Numbered from the stretch's first letter, positions 51,948 through 62,127 are shown. The stretch: DNA of 64,000 nt from DASQFQ01 sp963730115 (GCA_963730115.1 CAVSQM010000004.1:682001-746000); one strand, 5' to 3'. The notes: generated by a model not told the origin, from the letters alone. Program-made: numbers and translations.

Positions 51948-54445
51948 ATGGTCTCCGTCGGCAAGCTCTCAGCCGGACAGGCGCGGTACTACCTCGACCA
52001 AGCCGCCACGCCCGTCAGCGCAGCCCAGGCACTGACCTCAGGCGTCGAGGACTACTACCTCGGCGGACCCGAGGCAGCCGGCCGCTGGATCGGACGCGGC
52101 GCGCGGGCTCTCGCGCTCGAAGGCCGCGTCAACGACGCAGAGTTTGAGGCCGTCCTGGGCGGCACTGCACCCGCAACCGGCGAGCCGCTTCGGCGCCACG
52201 GCTCGGTCGCCGGCTTCGACGTCACGTTCTCGGCGCCGAAGAGCGTGAGCATCCTCTTCGGAGTCGGCGATCCGACGATCCAGGGCGCAGTCCGCAGCGC
52301 GCACGACCGCGCCGTCGCGGCGGCGTTCGACTACTTCGAGCGGTCGACGGCGTTCGCGCGTCGCGGCGCGGGTGGGACGCGCGTCGTGCCGGGCGACGGA
52401 CTGGTCGCCGCGTCGTTCCTGCATCGGACGAGCCGCGCCGGCGATCCGCAACTCCACACCCACGTGGTGGTCGCCAACGCGGTCCGTGCCGCCGACGGCC
52501 GCTGGTCCGCGCTCGACGGGCGCCTCATCTACGCGCACGCTCGCACGGCCGGATTTCTCTACCAGGCGCAGCTGCGCGAGGAGCTCACCCGCACGCTCGG
52601 GCTCCAGTGGACCCCGATCACCAAGGGGTCGGCCGAGGTCCGCGGCGTCCCGTCGCGCGTGATCCGTGCGTTCTCGCGGCGGCGGGCCGAGATCGAAGCC
52701 GCGATGGAACTCCACGGCTCACACGGCCGCACAGCCGCCCAGGTCGCCGCGCTCGACACGCGACGCGCGAAGGACCGAACGCGCTCACCCGAGGAGCTAG
52801 CGCCTGAGTGGCGCCGCCGCGCCGCGCGCCTGAACCTGAGGCAAGACCGCATCGCCTCCTTGCGAGACCGCTCCACGCCCGAGGCACCGAGCTGGACGGA
52901 CGAGTTCGCAGCGCTCGCCGCGCCCAGCGGACTCACGCGAACAGCGCTCATCTTTCACCCGACGCGACGTGCTGCAGGCGCTGTGCGAGGCCGCACGCTC
53001 CGGCGCTCACGTCGCCGAGCTCGAACGAGCGGCCGATGCATTCCTGCGCAGCCCGACGGTCGTGCCCCTTGGCGAAGCAACGGAGCCGCGCTACTCGACC
53101 GTCGAACTGCTCGAGACCGAGCGAGCCGCGATCGACACATCGATGGCGCTCCGCTCCGCCGGCCGCGGACTCGCGACCGAGGCGGCGACGGCCTCGGCGC
53201 TCGCACAGCACTCACACCTCTCTGGCGAACAGCGCGTGATGGTCGAGCGGCTGACCCGCGGCGGGGAGGGCGTCGCCGTCGTCATCGGCGTCGCCGGGAC
53301 CGGCAAGACCACCGCGCTCGCAGCAGCCCGCGAAGCGTGGGAAGCGACAGGCCTGCGCGGTCCGAGGCTGCGCGATCGCGCGAAAGGCCGCGCACGAGCT
53401 CCGCGAGCGCGGCGGCATCGACGCCACGAGCGTTCACGCGCTAGTGCACCGGCGACGCCCCATCGAGCCGGGCACCGTCCTCGTGATCGACGAGGCGAGC
53501 ATGCTCGGCACCCGGCAGTTCGCGCAGCTGCTCGAGCGCGTCGAGGCCGCGCGCGGCAAGCTCGTCGTCGTCGGCGACACGCGCCAGCTGCCCGCGATCG
53601 AAGCCGGAGGCATCCTCAGTGCGCTCGCTACGCGGCTCCCCGTCGTCGAGCTGCGCGACAACCGGCGACAACAGGAGGCATGGGAGCGCCACGCTCTCGC
53701 GCTCCTCCGCGACGGCGATACCGACGAAGCGCTCGGCCTCTACGAGCGCCACGACCGCGTGCGCGTCGGCGACCGCGGCGACGAGATGCTCGACCGACTG
53801 CTCCGCGACTGGCACGCAACCAACGATCCGCACGGATGCCTGATGATCGCCCACTACCGCGCCGACGTCCACGAGCTCAACGGCCGCGCCCGCGCCGTCA
53901 TGCGTGCCGCGGGCCGCCTCGGCCGCGACGAGCTCGTCGTCGGCGGCGGACGCTTCGCCACGGGCGATCACGTCATCGTCAAGCACAACAGCTCGCGTCT
54001 CGACGTCCGCAACGGAGAGCGAGGCGTCGTCGACGCGATCGACCAACGAGCCGGCGCGCTCACCGTCCGCTTCCCAGATCGCGTCATTCGGCTCGACGCC
54101 GCGTTCCTCACCCAGAAGGCCTTCGGCGGTCGGCCGACGCTGGAGCACGGGTACGCGATCACCGCACACGCGGCGCAGGGCGTCACGTGCCGCCACGCGC
54201 TCGTACTCGCCCGCGACGACACCTACCGAGAGTGGGCCTACACAACGATGTCACGCGCCACCGTCGCGAACCGCCTCTACGTCATCGCCGACCGCAACCG
54301 CGGCCGGGACGAGTTCGCGCCGGCCGAACCGGCCGGCAATGGCCGCGCCCTCCTCGCCGCTGCCCTCAGCCGCCGGCGAGTTGAGGAGCTCGCTCTCGAT
54401 CAGCTGCGCCCCGAACGGGACCTTGGGCGCGAGCTCGATCGTTAG
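51948..54445 (+). pseudogene. MobF/TrwC-type relaxase-helicase, two frame breaks
   Basis: ATG 51948. The relaxase domain: Tyr pair at 14-15 (QARYYLDQA), GFDVTFSAPKSVSILFG and metal-binding HTH as H170/H172 (DPQLHTHVVV). The frame breaks near 52946 and again near 53360-53366, each one extra base. The second and third frames carry the helicase: IGVAGTGKTTALAAA (Walker A), VLVIDEASMLGTRQ, VVGDTRQLPAIEAGGIL, ITAHAAQGVTC and YTTMSRA. The rebuilt protein is ~832 residues. MobF enzymes nick oriT and unwind DNA for conjugation. As read it is inactive. Confidence 0.87.
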
Positions 54446-54463
54446 GGAGCAGCTACGCGCGCG

Positions 54464-54826
54464 TCATCGACCCGTGCCAGCGCGCGAGACCTCGTCTGCG
54501 ACGCGCGCCAGGGCGTCATAGACGCACTCCTCATACTCCGGCAGGTCGCGCTGCTGAAGCAGGCGGAGCGCCTCCTCGAAGTCGCGCTGCGGGATCGCGA
54601 GCAGGCGGCCCTCCGCGATGTGCCCGAACTCGCCGTCCGGCTCGTAGCGCGAATAGCACTGGCACATTCGCCAGCCACGCTCGTGCAGGTCAATCTCGAT
54701 CGCGAGCTCCTCCTCGTCGCCGTCGAGATCAGGATCCTCGGTCGGGTGCCAGGAGCGGCAGATGATCGCCGGCGGGTCGAGCAGCGTCATGTGGCCGTCT
54801 CGTATGACCAGCGCGTGGTACTCCAC
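54464..54826 (-). CDS. Hypothetical acidic protein on the element
   Basis: 120 residues from ATG 54826. Acidic centre (DPDLDGDEEELAIEID), one Cys-x-Cys (CQC) and a conserved-looking start HALVIRDGHMTLLDPP. No family known. It sits between the relaxase (convergent) and the excisionase-like gene and shares the latter's strand, 8 bp apart. Confidence 0.65.
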   Translation of the reverse strand: MEYHALVIRDGHMTLLDPPAIICRSWHPTEDPDLDGDEEELAIEIDLHERGWRMCQCYSRYEPDGEFGHIAEGRLLAIPQRDFEEALRLLQQRDLPEYEECVYDALARVADEVSRAGTGR

Positions 54827-54834
54827 GGCCGCGT

Positions 54835-55053
54835 CTAGCCAGTGCGGCGGAAAACTGGCCCCTTCGTCGCATGCTCCTCAACGCTCTGCCGCTCGAGCTC
54901 GTCGAGCCACTCGTCCAGCGCTTCCTCCCGAAAGCGGCGGTAGCGGCCCAGCTGCACGTGCGGAATGCGGCCGGCGCGCGCTTGCGCCCAGACCCAGTCC
55001 TTCGTCACGCCCAGGCGCTCGGCGACGTCGTCGACGGTGAGGAGGCGGGTCAC
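54835..55053 (-). CDS. xis: Excisionase-like helix-turn-helix protein
   Basis: 72 residues from GTG 55053. TVDDVAERLGVTKDWVWAQ then GRIPHVQLGRYRRFREEALDEWL is the MerR-type HTH_17 fold of phage and element excisionases. It is the last gene before attR, opposite the integrase at the far end, the classic arrangement. Confidence 0.82.
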   Translation of the reverse strand: MTRLLTVDDVAERLGVTKDWVWAQARAGRIPHVQLGRYRRFREEALDEWLDELERQSVEEHATKGPVFRRTG

Positions 55054-55220
55054 AACGGGTTAAGCCGCCCAGCTGCACGCGCGGGCAATCGGGCTCAACC
55101 GACAGGGCCTGCGACGAGAAATTGAGGGAAAATTGTGACCAAGCCGACCCTGCGCGAGGCCCTCGGTGCGGGCCGCGAGGGGTCTCCCAAGGCCGCGCGG
55201 GCAAGCCTGCCCGAGAACGC

Positions 55221-55246
55221 GAAAGCCCCGGCGGAGCGGGGCTTTC
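55221..55246 (+). terminator. Strong hairpin inside the right end
   Basis: Perfect 9-bp stem GAAAGCCCC/GGGGCTTTC with an 8-base loop. No long T-run follows (TCGTGG), so termination is weak or orientation-neutral. It may insulate the element from the tRNA. Confidence 0.55.
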
Positions 55247-55260
55247 GTGGGGTCTTGCCC

Positions 55261-56101
<841 letters not shown>

Positions 56102-56105
<4 letters not shown>

Positions 56106-56518
56106 CCGACCTTGAACTTGACGATCGGGCCTTCCTGCCGGCAGTCCGAGGTCCCGCCGTTGCAGGCGATCCGGTGGGCCTGCCAGTAGTAGGTGCCGGG
56201 GGAGTTGAGCCAGAACTCGGGGAAGTCGAAGAACGGGAGCTTGACGCTGAACTTGCCGCCGCTCTTCTTGGCCCGCTTGATCGCCTCGTCGGTGCAGATG
56301 AGGCCGTCGGAGTTCTTCTTCTTGGACTTGCAGACGTAGACGTAGACCTGGCCGGGGCCGCTCACGCGCCCCTTCATCGTCGGGCGCTCGCCGACGGCGA
56401 TCGTCTTGCCGGCCTTCGGCGATGTGGGCGTGATGCCGTTCTTGGTGGCGGCGAACGCGACCGTCGGCAGGGCGAGGAGTCCGATCAGGACGAGGGAGAG
56501 AACGAGGCGTCGTGGCAT
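56102..56518 (-). CDS. Exported protein of unknown function
   Basis: 138 residues. Signal peptide LVLSLVLIGLLALPTVAFAA with an AxA site. The mature part is an Ig-like/beta-rich domain (GQVYVYVCKSKKK...) with four Cys in two likely disulfides (C63/C75 and C119/C126 roughly). It is coupled to the DUF72 gene by CTGA. No family name can be given. Confidence 0.7.
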
Positions 56519-56553
56519 CCGCGCACCCTAATCACCAGAATGCGGCGCTGGCA

Positions 56554-57477
56554 ATGGCCCGCTGCTTCGTGACCCGCCGCATCCCCGGCCCCGCGCTCGA
56601 CCGCCTGATCGAGCACCACGACGTCGAGGTGTGGCCGCACCGGCTCCCGCCGACCCCGGACGAGCTGCGCGAGAACGTCTCGAACGTCGAAGGGCTGCTG
56701 AGTCTGCTCACGGACACCGTCGACGAGGCGCTGCTCGACGCCGCCCCCGATCTGCGCGCGATCTCCAACTACGCGGTCGGGACCGACAACGTCGATCTCG
56801 ACGCGGCGAGCAGGCGCGGCATCCCCGTCGGCAACACGCCCGACGTGCTGACCGACGCCACCGCCGACCTCGCCTTCGCGCTGCTGCTGACGCTCGCGCG
56901 GCGCCTGCCGGAGGGCGAGCGCGACGTCCGCGACGGCCAGTGGGTGACGTTCGAGCCCGACCGCAACCTCGGCGCCGAGGTGACGGGAGCGACGCTCGGC
57001 ATCGTCGGCTTCGGCCGCATCGGCCAGGCCGTCGCGCGCCGCGCCGAGGGCTTCGGGATGGAGGTGCTGCACAGCGCGCGCTCCGGCGGCGTCCCGCTCG
57101 AGGAGCTGCTCGAGCGCTCCGACTTCGTCAGCCTCCACTGCCCGCTCACGCCCGACACCCACCACCTGATCGACCGGTCCGCGCTGGACCGGATGAAGCC
57201 GACCGCGCTGCTCGTCAACACCGCGCGCGGGCCGATCGTCGACACCGCGGCGCTTCAGCGCGCGCTGTACGAGCGCGCGATCGGCGGCGCCGCGCTCGAC
57301 GTCACCGACCCGGAGCCGCTGCCCGCCGATCATCCGCTGCTCGAGGCGCCGAACCTGCTCGTCGTGCCCCACGTCGGCTCGGCGACGGTGCGGACCCGCC
57401 ACAAGATGACCGAGATCGCCGTCGACAACCTGCTCGCCGCGCTGGCCGGCGAGCCGATGCCGCACCAGGCCAACTGA
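56554..57477 (+). CDS. D-isomer-specific 2-hydroxyacid dehydrogenase (glyoxylate/hydroxypyruvate reductase-like)
   Basis: 307 residues from ATG 56554. NAD(P)-binding GIVGFGRIGQAVARRAEG; catalytic Arg in LVNTARGPIVD, Glu in DVTDPEPLP and His in VVPHVGSA are all in place. Acts on short 2-oxoacids. Coupled to the phosphatase by CTGA. It reads divergently from the exported protein, 35 bp away. Confidence 0.92.
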   Translation: MARCFVTRRIPGPALDRLIEHHDVEVWPHRLPPTPDELRENVSNVEGLLSLLTDTVDEALLDAAPDLRAISNYAVGTDNVDLDAASRRGIPVGNTPDVLTDATADLAFALLLTLARRLPEGERDVRDGQWVTFEPDRNLGAEVTGATLGIVGFGRIGQAVARRAEGFGMEVLHSARSGGVPLEELLERSDFVSLHCPLTPDTHHLIDRSALDRMKPTALLVNTARGPIVDTAALQRALYERAIGGAALDVTDPEPLPADHPLLEAPNLLVVPHVGSATVRTRHKMTEIAVDNLLAALAGEPMPHQAN

Positions 57478-58400
57478 CCCGCGTCGCGATCGTCGACATC
57501 GGGACGAACTCGACGCGGCTGCTGATCGCCGACGTCGAGGACGACGCGGTGACCGAGGTCGAGCGGCGCTCGATCGTCACGCGGCTCGGCGAGGGCGTCG
57601 ACGCCACCGGTGCGCTCGGCGACGAACCGCAGGCGCGCGTGCTCGACGTGCTCGCCCGGTACGCCGAAGCGGTCGAGCAGCACGGCGCCGAGCGCACCAC
57701 CGCGGTGATGACCTCGGCGGTGCGGGACGCGTCGAACGGCGCGGCGTTCGCACGCACGGTGCGCGAGCGCTTCGGGTTCGACGCCCGCATCCTCGACGGC
57801 GACGAGGAGGCGCGCCTCACCTACCTCGGCGCGACGACGGCGCGCGAGCCGCCCGCACGCGGCCGGCTGCTGGTGATCGACATCGGCGGCGGCTCGACCG
57901 AGCTCGTCGTCGGCGAGGGCGAGCAGGTGGCGTTCCACGTCTCCACCCAGGTCGGCGTCGTCCGCCACTCCGAGCGCCACCTGCACTCGGACCCGCCGGC
58001 ACCCCACGAGCTCGCCGCGCTCGCCGCCGAGATCGAGCGGGAGATCGAGGCGGCCTTCCCGGTCCAGGAGCGCGAGCCCGTCGCCGTCGCGGTCGCCGTC
58101 GCCGGCACCGCGACCCAGTCCGCGGGCATTGACCTCGGCGCCGAGGGCCTTGACGTCGAGGGCCACCGGCTGGACGCCGGGCGCCTGCGCGCCATGCTCG
58201 ACGACCTCGCGGCGATCCCGCTCGAGGAGCGCCGGCGGGTGCCCGGGCTCGACCCGGATCGGGCTCCCACGATCGTCGCCGGTGTCGTGGTCCTGACCAC
58301 CGCGCTGCGCGCGTTCGGCCTCGCGGAGGTCGAGGTGTCGGACCGAGACATCCTCTGGGGCGCAGCCCGGGAGACAGGACGGTCCACCACGGCCAACTGA
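57474..58400 (+). CDS. ppx: Ppx/GppA exopolyphosphatase-family phosphatase, CTG start
   Basis: 308 residues if CTG 57474 is the start (CTGA with the previous stop). VAIVDIGTNSTRLLIADV, the essential N-terminal phosphate loop, follows at codon four; the first GTG in frame lies ~25 codons on and would delete it. Other motifs: TSAVRDASNG, LDGDEEARLTYLGA, VIDIGGGSTELVVG and GTATQSAGIDLG, the ASKHA core of exopolyphosphatase/guanosine pentaphosphatase. Role: polyphosphate or (p)ppGpp turnover. The short form without the HD domain is usual in Actinobacteria. Confidence 0.88.
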   Translation: MTRVAIVDIGTNSTRLLIADVEDDAVTEVERRSIVTRLGEGVDATGALGDEPQARVLDVLARYAEAVEQHGAERTTAVMTSAVRDASNGAAFARTVRERFGFDARILDGDEEARLTYLGATTAREPPARGRLLVIDIGGGSTELVVGEGEQVAFHVSTQVGVVRHSERHLHSDPPAPHELAALAAEIEREIEAAFPVQEREPVAVAVAVAGTATQSAGIDLGAEGLDVEGHRLDAGRLRAMLDDLAAIPLEERRRVPGLDPDRAPTIVAGVVVLTTALRAFGLAEVEVSDRDILWGAARETGRSTTAN

Positions 58401-58401
58401 C

Positions 58402-58419
58402 ACCCCCCAAATGGGGGGT
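58402..58419. promoter_or_regulatory. 18-bp palindrome, first copy
   Basis: ACCCCCC-AAAT-GGGGGGT: perfect 7-bp arms, two bases after the ppx stop. Sister of 60341-60358. It could be an operator for the downstream RNA or a weak ppx terminator. Confidence 0.5.
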
Positions 58420-58439
58420 ATCTGGACGTTTGTTTGATT

Positions 58440-58660
58440 GGCACCGCTTCGCGCGCGCGGAGAGAATCTCTCCGTCAGCAAGGGCGGTCGTGCCTCCCGC
58501 CGTCGTCCTCTGACGCATAGGTCCGAGCGATTGCCGCATCAACGGCGCCTCCCGCCGTTCGGGCCACCCAATAGGCCCCCGCAAGGCACGTACCCCTGCC
58601 CGTCCTGACGGGGCCAACCGTGAAGCCGCCCGCCCCCGCCGCGGGCGGCTTCTCGTTTCG
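58440..58660 (+). ncRNA. Candidate structured small RNA with C-rich loops
   Basis: A 300-bp gap between ppx and the convergent ThDP gene holds a row of perfect hairpins: CGGAGAG-AAT-CTCTCCG (58458-58474), GGCGG/CCGCC (58483-58501), AACGGC-GCCTCCC-GCCGTT (58541-58559), CCCGTC-CT-GACGGG (58599-58612), then a 12-bp terminator (58622-58652). The 12-mer GCCTCCCGCCGT occurs twice (58492, 58547), placing CCUCC, the complement of a ribosome-binding site, in or beside loops. No known family recognised; tmRNA and RNase P hallmarks are absent. Confidence 0.45.
58622..58652 (+). terminator. Strong terminator hairpin
   Basis: GAAGCCGCCCGC/GCGGGCGGCTTC, perfect 12-bp stem with a 7-base loop, followed by CTCGTTT. 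It ends the candidate RNA and lies 50 bp from the ThDP gene's stop, so it may serve both strands. Confidence 0.8.
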
Positions 58661-58701
58661 GAGGGAGTTTGTTCGGCTGCCGCCAAAGGGCGGCAGCGCG
58701 G

Positions 58702-60327
58702 CTACGCCAGGTTCGACGAGCGCGGGTACGCCACCGACGGGTCGGTGAGCACGTTGACGAGCGCCGGCTTGCCCGCCGCGAACGAGCGCTCGAGCGCGGG
58801 CTTCAGCTCCGCCGGCTCGCGCACCAGCTCGCCGTGCCCGCCGAGCGCCTCGACGACGTGGTCGTAGCGCGTCTCCGGCCGCAGATCCGCGGCCACCGAG
58901 TAGCCGTAGAGGAACTCCATCGGATGCTTCTCGAGCGCCCAGATCCCGTTGTTGCCCATCACGCCGACCACGTTGACGCCGTGCCGCGCGAGCGTGTCGT
59001 ACTCCATCCCGGAGAAGCCGAAGGCGCCGTCGCCGAGCAGCAGCACGACCTGGCGGTCGGGATGCGCGAGCTTGGCCGCCAGCGCGTAGCCGGGACCCGA
59101 GCCGAGGCAGCCGAACGGGCCCGGGTCGAGCCAGCAGCCCGGCTCATAGGAGTCGATCACGCGGCCGGCGTACGAGACGAAGTCGCCGCCGTCGCCGATC
59201 ACGATCGCGTTGCGGTCGAGCACCTCGCCGAGCTCGGCGTACAGCCGCATCGGGTGCAGCGGCGACCGCCCGTCCTCGCGCAGCTCGCGCTCGGCCGCGC
59301 GCTTCTCCTGCTCGGCCGCGCGGATCGTGTCGACCCATTCGCTCGTGGACGGCCCGCTCCCCTCGGCGAGCCCCGACAGGATCCCGCCGAGGTCGCCGTA
59401 GAGCTCGTCGGCGACGTCGCGCGGATGGTCGCGCTCCGGCTCGGCGACGTCGATCACCACGATCTCCGCGTCCTCGCCGAACGACTTGCCGAACCCGAGC
59501 CGGAAGTCCATCGGCACGCCGACCACCAACGCGACGTCGGCGCCCTTGAGCGCCGTGCTGCGCGCGCGGGAGAAGAACAGCTCGTGGTCGGCCGGGATGC
59601 AGCCGCGCGCGAGCCCGTTGAGGAAGACCGGGATGCCGCGCGCCTCGACCAGCTCGCGCAGCGCCCCCTCCCCGCGGCCCCAATAGAGGTCCGTGCCGGC
59701 CATGATCACCGGGCGCTCGGCGTCGGCCAGCAGCGCGAGCGCACGTGCCAGGTCGGGCACCGGCGGCGCGGGCCGCGCGGCGGGCGCTTCGTCGGCGTCC
59801 TCGTCCGAGGCCTCCATGAACACGTGGTCGAGCGGTAGGTCGACGAACGCCGGACCGGAGTGCGGACGGACCGCCGCGGCCCACGCCTCGTCGATCAGCG
59901 CCGGGATCTCGGCGGTCGAGCCGGCGGTCGCGGCGAAGCGCGTGAGCGGCCGCACGAACGGCACGTGGTCGATCTCCTGCAGCGAGCCCTGGCCCCAGCG
60001 CATCGCCGGCGCGCGCCCGCCGAGCACGAGCATCGGCGAGTGGTTCTGCAGCGCAGAGCCGAGCGCGCTCATCCCGTTGGTCACCCCCGGGCCGGCCGTC
60101 AGCGCGGCCACGCCGGGCGTGCGCGTGACCTTCGCCCAGCCCTCGGCGGCGAACGCCGCGCACGACTCGTGCCGCACGTCGACGATGTCGATGCCCTCCT
60201 CCCGGCAGCCGTCGTAGACCGAGAAGAGGTGGCCGCCCGAGAGCGTGAACAGCTTCGTGACCCCGTGGGCGGCGAGGCGGCGGGCGACCAGGCGGCCCCC
60301 GTGAACAGCGGTCGTCTCCGTCGTCAT
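58702..60327 (-). CDS. ThDP-dependent enzyme (acetolactate synthase / 2-hydroxyacyl-CoA lyase-like)
   Basis: 541 residues from ATG 60327. The N-terminal pyrimidine-binding domain has the catalytic Glu in DVRHESCAAFAAEGWAK and LTAGPGVTNGMSALGSAL. A central domain with ALVVGVPMDFRLGFG and the C-terminal PP domain with GDGAFGFSGMEYDTL...GNNGIW (GDG-x26-NN) follow. WLDPGPFGCLGSGPGYALAA is like oxalyl-CoA decarboxylase and hydroxyacyl-CoA lyase. Reaction: C-C bond making or breaking on a 2-oxo or acyl substrate. An ACCCCCC palindrome sits 14 bases before the start. Confidence 0.87.
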   Translation of the reverse strand: MTTETTAVHGGRLVARRLAAHGVTKLFTLSGGHLFSVYDGCREEGIDIVDVRHESCAAFAAEGWAKVTRTPGVAALTAGPGVTNGMSALGSALQNHSPMLVLGGRAPAMRWGQGSLQEIDHVPFVRPLTRFAATAGSTAEIPALIDEAWAAAVRPHSGPAFVDLPLDHVFMEASDEDADEAPAARPAPPVPDLARALALLADAERPVIMAGTDLYWGRGEGALRELVEARGIPVFLNGLARGCIPADHELFFSRARSTALKGADVALVVGVPMDFRLGFGKSFGEDAEIVVIDVAEPERDHPRDVADELYGDLGGILSGLAEGSGPSTSEWVDTIRAAEQEKRAAERELREDGRSPLHPMRLYAELGEVLDRNAIVIGDGGDFVSYAGRVIDSYEPGCWLDPGPFGCLGSGPGYALAAKLAHPDRQVVLLLGDGAFGFSGMEYDTLARHGVNVVGVMGNNGIWALEKHPMEFLYGYSVAADLRPETRYDHVVEALGGHGELVREPAELKPALERSFAAGKPALVNVLTDPSVAYPRSSNLA

Positions 60328-60340
60328 GGCCTCGGAATCT

Positions 60341-60358
60341 ACCCCCCGGTCGGGGGGT
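60341..60358. promoter_or_regulatory. 18-bp palindrome, second copy
   Basis: ACCCCCC-GGTC-GGGGGGT. Identical arms and spacing to 58402-58419. It lies between the divergent ThDP and 60-residue genes, a typical TetR-like operator position. Confidence 0.6.
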
Positions 60359-60412
60359 CCGACAGCGCGCACCCCGTGCACATCGGCAGGAGCGGTTCTA
60401 GCGTCCTGAAAC

Positions 60413-60595
60413 ATGGAAGAACCCCAGATCACGGTCATCCCGGGGAGCCACACTCCCTACGCGGATCTCGACCTCCTGCTGAACGAGTCCGACTACGCGT
60501 GGGCGACGCTCGCGGCGGTGGTGGAGGACGACGAGCGTCCCGACACCGTCGACGCGATGAACGCCCAGATCCTCGCGGGGCTGGTCTCGCCCTAG
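60413..60595 (+). CDS. Small acidic protein, 60 residues
   Basis: ATG 60413 to TAG at 60593-60595. Acidic (VVEDDERPDTVD) with hydrophobic helices (YADLDLLLNESDYAWATLAAV). No family known. It is divergent from the ThDP gene and overlaps the DsbA-like gene tail by 4 bp. Confidence 0.6.
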   Translation: MEEPQITVIPGSHTPYADLDLLLNESDYAWATLAAVVEDDERPDTVDAMNAQILAGLVSP

Positions 60596-61248
60596 CCCCG
60601 GCGCGCGAGCGCCGGAGTCGCCTGCCGCACCGACGCCGACGCGGCGCCGACGCGCTGCTCGCCCCAGAACAGCGAGCGGCCCACGCGCAGGACCGGCAGC
60701 CGGTCTGCGCCCGCGGACAGCAGCTTGCGCCCCAGCTCTTCCGCGACACCGTCGCGCGCGAAGTCGCCCGCGGCGCTCAGGCAGTCGTAGAGCGGGATGC
60801 CCGCGGCGGCCGCCGCCTCCGCCAGGATCTCCGGGTCCTCGAGGTCGAAGCCGCCGGCGAACGCCAGCCGGCTCGCGGCCAGCACGAACTCACCGCCGCG
60901 CCCCTGCTCTGACGCGTAGGCGGCGGCGCGCATCGCGGCCGGCACCTCGCGCGGGAAGTGCTCGGGCCATTCGAGCGGCAGCCGCAGCTGCTCGGCGCGC
61001 CGCTCGGCCGCCTCGCGCACGCGCTCCAAGCGGTCGGGGTCGGCCGAGAGCGAGCCGCGCTGCAGCGTCTCCGCCGACGTCGCGGTCCAGGTGACGTGCG
61101 CGAACGCGCGCGCCACCCGCTCGACGGCGAGGTACGTGAACGGGCACGCGAGATCGAAGAACAGTTGCGCGCGCGAGGGCTCGCGCGTGCGCGTCTTGCG
61201 CTGCTGCGCGGCCTCCCTCCGTTGTGCGAGATCGATGACCTGACCCAT
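60592..61248 (-). CDS. DsbA-family (2-hydroxychromene-2-carboxylate isomerase-like) protein
   Basis: 218 residues. LFFDLACPFTYLAVERVARA is the DsbA/HCCA thioredoxin fold with a single Cys (C-P-F-T-Y-L, not CxxC), typical of the GST-kappa/HCCA isomerase branch. AAAYASEQGRGGEFVLAASR and the end GADRLPVLRVGRSLFWG (cis-Pro loop) agree. Uses glutathione-like thiols or acts as an isomerase. Divergent from the HxlR regulator. Confidence 0.82.
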   Translation of the reverse strand: MGQVIDLAQRREAAQQRKTRTREPSRAQLFFDLACPFTYLAVERVARAFAHVTWTATSAETLQRGSLSADPDRLERVREAAERRAEQLRLPLEWPEHFPREVPAAMRAAAYASEQGRGGEFVLAASRLAFAGGFDLEDPEILAEAAAAAGIPLYDCLSAAGDFARDGVAEELGRKLLSAGADRLPVLRVGRSLFWGEQRVGAASASVRQATPALARRG

Positions 61249-61385
61249 TGCCCCTTCTTCGGCGTCTGCCAGTTCGTGGATGAGGCTCCGCGTCCGATCG
61301 GAAACCCCCTGCCTTATGGGTCCAACGACGCGCTAGCAGAGAACTGGCGGGAAAGTTCTTGTATGAGTCGGCCGCGATCGGCGGT

Positions 61386-62123
61386 ATGCTGCATTTCGCC
61401 CGTTTTACCGCCGAATTCCGGAGTCTTTCTATCCCGGCTGCGCCTCCCCCCAAGCGTCACCCGTATGACCAGTGGTCCCCTGACGCACGCGCGCTCGACC
61501 TCGTGGGCGACAAGTGGACGCTGCTGATCATCCGTGACCTCGCAGCCGGTCCCCGGCGCTTCGTGGAGCTGCAGCGGGTGCTACCCGGGATCTCGACCGA
61601 GCAGCTTCGCTCGCGCCTCAACCGGATGGTGGCCGACGGCCTGCTCACGCGCCAGCGCTACCGCGAGGTGCCGCCGCGCGTCGACTACGAGCTGACCGAG
61701 CGCTCGCGCGACCTGATGCCGGTGCTCGGCGCGCTCGCGCAGTGGGGCTACGACTGGACGTGGACCGCGCCCCGCGCAGGCGAGGACGTCAACGTCGGCG
61801 CGATCTTCCGCCTGGCGCCCGGGCTGCTCGAGCCGCCGCAGAACCTCGACGGCGCCGTCGAGCTGGTCGTCGACGCCGAGGGCGAGACGCCGGAGCGCCG
61901 CTTCCTCGTGACCATGCGCCGCGGGCACGTCGAGATCGCCGAGCGCGAGCGCGACGGCACGCCGACCGCCACCGTGCGCGGCAGCACCGCGGCGTGGGTG
62001 CGAGCGCTCGGCCCGGAGGGCGACCTCGAGGAGCTCGAGTTCGACGGCGACCGCGGCCTGGCCGACGGGCTGCTCACCGGCTTCGCCGACGCCGCCGCGC
62101 GCCGTAGCGCGCAGGCCGCGTAG
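61386..62123 (+). CDS. HxlR-family transcriptional regulator with C-terminal SCP2-like domain
   Basis: 245 residues from ATG 61386 (TTG 61359 possible). Winged-helix ALDLVGDKWTLLIIRDLAAG, RFVELQRVLPGISTEQLRSRL and VPPRVDYELTERSRDLMPVL are HxlR hallmarks. Residues ~125-245 form an SCP2/lipid-binding-like domain (LVVDAEGETPERRFLV) that may sense a hydrophobic ligand. The next genes converge. It likely regulates the divergent DsbA-like gene. Confidence 0.87.
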   Translation: MLHFARFTAEFRSLSIPAAPPPKRHPYDQWSPDARALDLVGDKWTLLIIRDLAAGPRRFVELQRVLPGISTEQLRSRLNRMVADGLLTRQRYREVPPRVDYELTERSRDLMPVLGALAQWGYDWTWTAPRAGEDVNVGAIFRLAPGLLEPPQNLDGAVELVVDAEGETPERRFLVTMRRGHVEIAERERDGTPTATVRGSTAAWVRALGPEGDLEELEFDGDRGLADGLLTGFADAAARRSAQAA

Positions 62124-62127
62124 CCGG

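Noticed and set aside
58440..58660. tmRNA, RNase P RNA or SRP RNA
   Set aside because: None of their invariant core sequences was found.
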